Shown in pieces: positions 58,441 to 64,000 of a stretch of 64,000 bases of DNA. The stretch is from Tillandsia leiboldiana. Its lineage: Eukaryota > Streptophyta > Magnoliopsida > Poales > Bromeliaceae. Positions within the stretch are counted from its first letter, which is position 1. Each line of letters starts with the position of its first letter. The notes beneath the pieces were generated by a model, which was given only the letters and a program-made list of their open reading frames with translations, did no database searches and was not told where the DNA came from. The stretch is taken from assembly GCA_029204045.2 (NCBI GenBank), contig JAQNDB010000470.1, positions 1 through 64,000 of the forward strand, given 5' to 3'. The position numbers and the translations under genes were made by a program.

Positions 58441-59279
58441 ATCGTCTGACTAACAATTCACTTATGCAGGAACTTTTTATTCTTTTGCAGATTTTTAATC
58501 TTTTTGTGCAGGTTTTTCAGTTTTTAGGACTTACTTTTAGTTCTAGTTCTTAAACTTTCGGAACATTTTCGTTGATATTTTTTTAACTCTCCTTCAATTT
58601 TTTTTGGTAACTTTGGCTTTGTTTGTGACAAAAAGGGGGAGAGAGTTTAGAGAACTTGAACAATGATATTGTGAAAATTGTGATCTTGTATACATCAATG
58701 ATGAACAATGATGATGTGAATGAACATCAAGGTAAGTGAACATCAAGGGAACTTGAACAATGATTGTGAAAATCTTGCTGATGAAGATTTTGTATACATC
58801 AAGGTAAGTATCACTTCAACTTCAACTTTGGTTTTCATCTTGTGATTGTTTGCATGTCTCGACTAACTATTCGACTAACTATTTGGGGATGTAATATGAC
58901 TAACAAGTTGATGTTGGACTAACCTTTTGTGACATTTGGTTTTTAATTGCATAGAAGATATGTTGGTTTTGACTATGATTCTCTTACATATCTGAATTCT
59001 CAAATGTCATGATGATCAGATAAACTCTATCTCTGTACTAGGTTTTGTATGCTAAATATTCTTGAGGTATCTAACGATCTCTTTTTGTCAAGAATGATTT
59101 CTTTGTGCAGAGAGTACAGATGTCTAAGTCTAGAGTCTGTTTTAGGAGTTTATCTCATGTTTTTAAATTTTTGGATCTCCATTGTAAATTTTTGTTGTAT
59201 GGTGATAGCAACAAAAATATCTTTTTGAATTTTCTTTAGTGGATCTGTGTTTTGTCACGAAACCGCCAAAGGGGGAGAT
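58441..59279 (+). other. SirA-3 3' untranslated region with polypurine tracts
   Basis: GACAAAAAGGGGGAGAGAG near 58627 and PPT AAAGGGGGAGA at 59268-59278, one base before the LTR. No gene seen. Confidence 0.8.
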
Positions 59280-60631
59280 TGTTACGGAATTTGAGTTGGC
59301 GTAGTTTCGTGAAAGTCTCAAGTCTTGAAGATTGAAGGTGAAGAAAGTTGGATCGTTTAACTCAATCTCAAGAAAGAAGAATTCAAAAGGATCAGGTATG
59401 TTTAACCTAAGATTTTGTGTGATCCGAATACTTCTTGTAGTGTAGAAACACTTGGAAGAATCTTTCATTGCATAAAAATCAAAAACTGGACTTGGGACAT
59501 GTTCAGGATCCGGATCAGGTTGTTCGATCCGGATCCCGAAGGTGGTTCGTTCATACACCAGTTCAATCCGGATCGTAGCCTCTCTTGATCCGGATCCCGA
59601 ACACTGAGTTTACCATCTTCCTTGAACGATCCGGATCAGGCTTCGCAATCCGGATCCCGAACGTTGATGCTTGGTGAACTGTATGAACGATCCGGATCAA
59701 GCACTTCGATCCGGATCCCGAACCTTCGTTTTTCTGGAATTACCTGACTCGTTACGACGATCCGGATCACAGTTAATCCGATCCGGATCGCCGTCCGTAA
59801 AATCTCCAGAAATGTTAGGTTTTTGATTCTTATCTCCTTCCTAGGGTTTCTAACCTATAAATAGACCCTATGACTCTTCTTCTAGGGTTAATCCAAAAAG
59901 AGGCCGAAAATAACAATAGCCGTCATTTTCATATTTACGCCTCGAGATCCACATATAGAGAAGAAAGGAAATCATTAGAGAATACTCTATGTTTCTTCAT
60001 CTATATTGATTAGTTTGATTCTAGGTTTTCATACTCACATCTTGAGTTGAATCAAACTAATGAATACTTAGATGGTATTTCCGATCTATCTTTGATCTAA
60101 GTATTCGGCGGATCATCACCACCCGAAAACAACGATTTACCCCAAAAATCGGCGCGTGGATTCGCGTGTCCTTGTGGATTCAAGGTTCAACCGCTCTCGT
60201 GGATTCGGAGCGAGGCACGTTTGTGGATTCGAAGGGTGCTATTGGGTGAAGACCGTGGATTCGGTCGGACGTTGTGGATTCGACGTTGGACGCCGTGGAT
60301 TCGGCGTTGGGCGCAGATCGTGGATTCGAGAAGCGTCGCGGAGCGAGCGGAGAAGATCCTCTAGGAGCGTATGGAAAAGGTTGAGTCGTAATTGTGTACG
60401 GTAAATCACCTTGTACGTGTTTTAATTCTAGTGGATTTCTGCCGTGTTATCGGTCCCGTGGTTTTTTACTCCGGTGATGGAGTTTTCCACGTAAAAATCT
60501 TGCGTATTATTTTTTATTTCCGCATTGGGTTTTTATCGCAACGATTTTTGAGTGTTTATACGTTTACACCTATTCACCCCCCTCTAGGTGTTTTTTCCCC
60601 TATTTAGATCCGTATTACATATAACCCAACA
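59280..60631 (+). repeat. SirA-3 3' LTR
   Basis: 1352 bp. Palindrome array 59505-59793, TATAAATAG 59856-59864, hairpins 60151-60333 (two stems here carry C-to-T changes: GTTTG and CGTTG). Confidence 0.93.
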
Positions 60632-60636
60632 GTTTT

Positions 60637-61660
60637 TACTGAACAAGTGCATTGAATAAAAAGGGCTTCACGTTTATTCACTCCAAATTAATTTTATTTG
60701 GATTATCAACTTTACTCCATAATCATAATCTTGAAGATACTTCATTATAGGAGTTTTTGATATTATAAGCATCAAATTTTAGAAATCATGTGTGATCTTT
60801 AGATGCTTAATCTATCTCGGTTGTGTGAATTCATTGTGATAAACGTGAGACAACCGATAGACTAAAATTTGGGATTTAATTCTTTCACGTAAGAGAGTGC
60901 ATTCTTACAAGGGTAATGAAATGATTTGCAAAAGATGTGGAAAGAGTTACATCCGAAAGGAGTGTGAAAACTACCACCACATGTTGGAAAGAGCTGCCAC
61001 CCCGGTCGTCCGGTCTATGTGTGAAGCTACCACATGTTATGGATGCTTGAAAATTATTTATGAAATTTTGTTTAGTTGAAGCATTCGGAGATTTAAATTT
61101 AAAGCTCTTATTTTGAACAATCTCCTGGTTGGTATAAGGTGGGATAGTTGAAAGATGCTCAAAGAGCCACCCTTAGGTATTTTAGTGCTTATCTCAAATT
61201 TGAAAGGGTAAGAAATCAAATTGATGTCATTTGGAAATCTCTGTAAGTCATCTTTGTACATCCGTTACATCTTGATAGACTTTGGATCTCAAGATTATTT
61301 TTGATGACTTGTGTTTGATGAATATAACATGAAAAATGGTTTATAATGTTTTACCTTTATTTTTCATAATTTTGGAGTAAATCTTTTTAATTTTGTGAAA
61401 TTAATTGGATTGAATGACATCTGTGTGAATTCCCTGTTTAAAGCACTTAAATTGATTTCTTGATGGAATACAAATCGGTATTTGAAAAGATTCTAAAATC
61501 TGGATTTGGTTCAAGAAATTATTTGATTTTTGCTTTCTGGTACAGGTACGCAATCTGCATTTTTGTTATATACCAGAACTGAGCTTTTATCTCTCTTTCA
61601 CTATGGACTAATGCTGTTAGTGATTTCCTTTTGTCTAGTATGTTCACTATTTGACAATTT
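60637..61660 (+). other. SirE 3' region with conserved block
   Basis: Non-coding. 60929-61038 and 61127-61173 match the SirA block. The hairpin is CCGG-TCGT-CCGG at 61002-61013. A small Cys-rich ORF across it (60897-61079) is not supported, because SirA differs by a 2-base indel. Confidence 0.75.
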
Positions 61661-61664
61661 GTGA

Positions 61665-62123
61665 CAAAAAGGGGGAGAAGAGAAATAGGGGAGAAGAGAG
61701 AAATAGGGGAGCAGAGATCATCGAGATAGGGGGAGAACGGAAAATGATGATCGTATCACAAAGGGGGAGAACATGGAGAACATGTTAGAGATGCTCAAGA
61801 TAGGGGGAGACAAAGAAAAAACAAAAGAACCAAAAGGAAGACGGATCAAATGTAGGATTCTAATTTCTAACGACTAACGTTTGATTTTGTTTGGAGTTTT
61901 GTTTTGCAGGAATTACATCACTTTAAGACTCCAAGTCCTAAGTCATAGAGTATGTTCTAGGACTGTTTGGTTCAAATGTAATTTTGTATTTATTGGATCT
62001 TTCACGCAAAGAAAATCAATGTTTTGGTGATAACATTGAATTTCGATTTTTTGGTTTAAGATGAGTGACTTGAGCGCTTTTATGTATTTTTGGGTTTTGT
62101 CACGAAATTGCCAAAGGGGGAGA
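61665..62123 (+). promoter_or_regulatory. Multiple polypurine tracts of SirE
   Basis: Between 61665 and 61815 at least six GGGGAG-type tracts occur (AAAAAGGGGGAGAAGAG, ATAGGGGAG twice, ATAGGGGGAGAAC, AAAGGGGGAGAAC, ATAGGGGGAGAC); the terminal PPT AAAGGGGGAGA is 62113-62123 at the LTR edge. Extra tracts of this kind are a known Sirevirus signature. Confidence 0.75.
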
Positions 62124-62124
62124 T

Positions 62125-63519
62125 TGTTACGGCATTTTGGTGTTGGCATATTTCGTGAGTCAAGTCAGTGAGTTGAGTCGGAGTCTTAAAGGGATCAAAT
62201 TGTCAATCAGCAATCAAAGACTTAGAGAAGATTCAACAAGAGCTCAAGTTGACACTCAGTGTCTTGAGTCTTGAAGATTGAAGTTGAAGAATTGTGGATC
62301 AGTTACATCAATCTCAAGAAGAAAGTATTCAAGAGGATCAGGTATGTTTAACTAAATAATTGTGGTGATCCGAATACTTTCTTATAGTGTAGAAACACTT
62401 GGATGAACTTTTAATTGCATAAAAATCAAAAACTGGACATGGGACATGTTCAGGATCCGGATCAGACCTTGCAATCCGGATCCCGAAGGGTACTTGTTCA
62501 TTGGCAATTTCAATCCGGATCCTAGGCCATTCCGATCCGGATCCCGAACATGGGACTTTGCTGAATTGCATGAACGATCCGGATCGGACCTTGCAATCCG
62601 GATCCCGAACCCTTGGTTTTCTGGAATCGTCAATCTCGTTACGACGATCCGGATCGCAGTAAATCCGATCCGGATCGCCGTCCTGAAAATTTCCAGATAA
62701 GGTATATTTTTGATTCTTATCTCTTTCCAAAGGTTTCTAAACTATAAATAGACATTTAGGGTTTCTCAAAAACGTGGGAGCTACGGCCGATCAATTTATA
62801 AAACTCTTGAGAGCAACCCTAGAGGCTAGGTTTTCATTGTTCTTCTTAATAGACTCTTTTAGGTCAATTCGACGGTTCTTCCAAGATCTATCTTTTGTCG
62901 AATTGATCTAATCTTTGCTTAGAGATTTTTCCCATGGATCTTCATTGATAATCTAAGCAAAGGATCACCATCGAAGTCAATATTCTTATCGACTGAGTTT
63001 GCGTCGTGGATTCGGCGTGGCATCGTGGATTCGGTGTGCTAAAGGCGTTTCGTGGATTCGAAACGTGTGCTCGTGGATTCGAGTGGCGTTCGTGGATTCG
63101 AACGTGTGCAGTGGGCGTGCAAAATCGGTGGAGTGCGAGATCCAAGAAATTGAATGAGGGGTTAAATCCGTGGAGACGGTAATCACCTTGTTATTCTTCT
63201 TTTCTTAGTGGATTGTTATTGCGTGGACATCCAACCGGTCAGCGCAAGGTCCGAAGAAGCTGAAGTAGGGGTTGAGTCCGTGGAGTCGGTAATCACCTTG
63301 TTATTCTTCTATTCTTAGTGGATTGTTATTGCGTGTTGGTCCCGTGGTTTTTCTCCTGGATTGGAGTTTCCACGTAAATCTCGGTGTGCTGTTTTTATTT
63401 TCCGCATTGGTTTTTATTTTGCACTGAGATTAAGTTTTTAAGTATTACACCTATTCACCCCCCCTCTAGTTGTTTGATAGTACCTATTTAGATCCTTGTG
63501 GATCCTATAAAAACCTACA
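62125..63519 (+). repeat. SirE 3' LTR
   Basis: 1395 bp. Array 62452-62680, TATAAATAG 62743-62751, hairpins 62999-63112, tandem duplication 63138-63355. Confidence 0.92.
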
Positions 63520-64000
63520 ATTAATTGGATTTTTGAGCTAATTTCCATCCTTTCTCTCCCTCTCTCCCTGTGCTCTCGGGTGCAAGCAGGGAGGTTACTG
63601 CGCAAATCCGAGGATTTGCATGCTTCATGCGCACGTGTGGGGGACCCTCTTGAGCTGAGCAGAGGTATGCTGGGACTTTGGGGAGTGTGTTAGAGGATCG
63701 ATCGAAGCTCCGTGGATTTTTTTCGGGGCGCGCGGCAGTGCACGCTCACGCGAGAGGCATAGTGCAGTTTTTCGTCAGTTTTCGCCCGATCCTTCACCGA
63801 CTTCGGCGCGGCCTTCGGAAAGCATTTGAGGTGGGTTGGATTTTCTTCCAAAAATTACGGAATGCCCTCTAATGCTTCAGAACGCACTTTGATCATGTCA
63901 AAACTGTATATTTTAGCTGTTAAATGATCTGATAGTTGCCTAGAAAATTGCAGGAATATTATCTGAACCCCGGAATATTTTTAGTGGACTCTTGACATCA
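63520..64000 (+). other. Host sequence right of SirE
   Basis: Continues 31670-32344 after one ATTAA. A pyrimidine-rich stretch (CTTTCTCTCCCTCTCTCCC near 63550) and a GC-rich part follow; no gene. Likely the R/U5 side of a further LTR, uncertain. Confidence 0.4.

Larger units (their letters stand above)
35868..60631 (+). mobile_element. SirA-3, full-length Sirevirus-like element inserted in SirE
   Basis: LTRs are flanked by GTTTT (35863-35867, 60632-60636). Removing TekC and TekD with their duplications leaves about 11.1 kb and equal LTRs of 1352 bp. It is the only SirA copy here with protease and complete integrase, though broken by four lesions. Seven or so LTR differences are visible by eye, similar to or fewer than SirE's and more than TekC's, in keeping with the nesting order. 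Confidence 0.92.
32345..63519 (+). mobile_element. SirE, gag-only Sirevirus-like element, containing SirA-3
   Basis: LTRs are 32345-33744 and 62125-63519, flanked by ATTAA at 32340-32344 and 63520-63524. Without the SirA-3 insertion it is about 6.4 kb: LTR, PBS, gag, 3' region with polypurine tracts, LTR. No trace of protease, integrase, RT or RNase H is present, and no aORF. LTR layout (palindrome array, TATA, TGGATT hairpins) and gag are related to SirA but clearly diverged. Confidence 0.88.

Noticed and set aside
60897..61079. Cys-rich 60-codon ORF resembling a zinc finger
   Set aside because: It overlaps the conserved non-coding block; SirA copies have a 2-base indel there, so the frame is not conserved.

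Overview
The window is plant nuclear DNA, almost entirely nested LTR retrotransposons. No host protein-coding gene, tRNA or complete rRNA gene is visible. The evidence for a plant is initiator-Met primer sites (TGGTATCAGAGC), Sirevirus-type Ty1/copia elements with large gag and multiple polypurine tracts, and a Tekay/Del-type chromovirus with a chromodomain. Species cannot be told from the sequence. Element labels (SirA, SirE, TekB, TekC, TekD) are mine. || Layout, left block (1-31669): SirA-2, a minus-strand Sirevirus-like copia element, runs from before the window to 31669. Its 3' LTR is split by SirA-1 (5-11083, plus strand, duplicated target ACAAG). Its extra 3' ORF is split by TekB (12168-23750, minus strand), a Tekay-like element with LTRs over 4 kb and a decayed 3.4 kb interior. 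Right block: SirE (32345-63519, TSD ATTAA) is a related copia element that carries gag but no pol. SirA-3 (35868-60631, TSD GTTTT) sits inside it, and itself contains a solo Tekay-like LTR, TekD (36909-40172, TSD GATCG), in its 5' LTR and an intact young chromovirus, TekC (47602-57968, TSD ACCCA), in its extra 3' ORF. The remaining 31670-32344 and 63520-64000 look like part of yet another LTR element; the first piece opens with a 5S-rRNA-like stretch. || The SirA family is encoded as LTR - PBS - gag (two zinc knuckles separated by a coiled coil) - PR/IN/RT/RNaseH - conserved non-coding block - internal promoter-like array - intron-like leader - additional ORF (aORF) - PPT - LTR. SirA-3 has the full pol order, broken by point lesions. 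SirA-1 and SirA-2 share one replacement that removes protease, the gag-pre-integrase finger and the first integrase Asp. SirE lacks pol altogether. These look like an autonomous family with two kinds of dependent derivative. || The most unusual signals are cis-elements rather than proteins: (1) an array of 5-8 hairpins in the transcribed part of SirA and SirE LTRs, each with the same TGGATT loop and a different, self-complementary stem; (2) clusters of the palindrome GATCCGGATC upstream of the LTR TATA box and again upstream of a second TATA box before the aORF; (3) a non-coding block between pol and aORF retained between SirA and SirE, with a compensated hairpin; (4) two different Tekay elements inserted at the same aligned nucleotide of the aORF in SirA-2 and SirA-3. 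The first 6 kb carries far more 1-2 base indels than the rest and may be poorly polished assembly.
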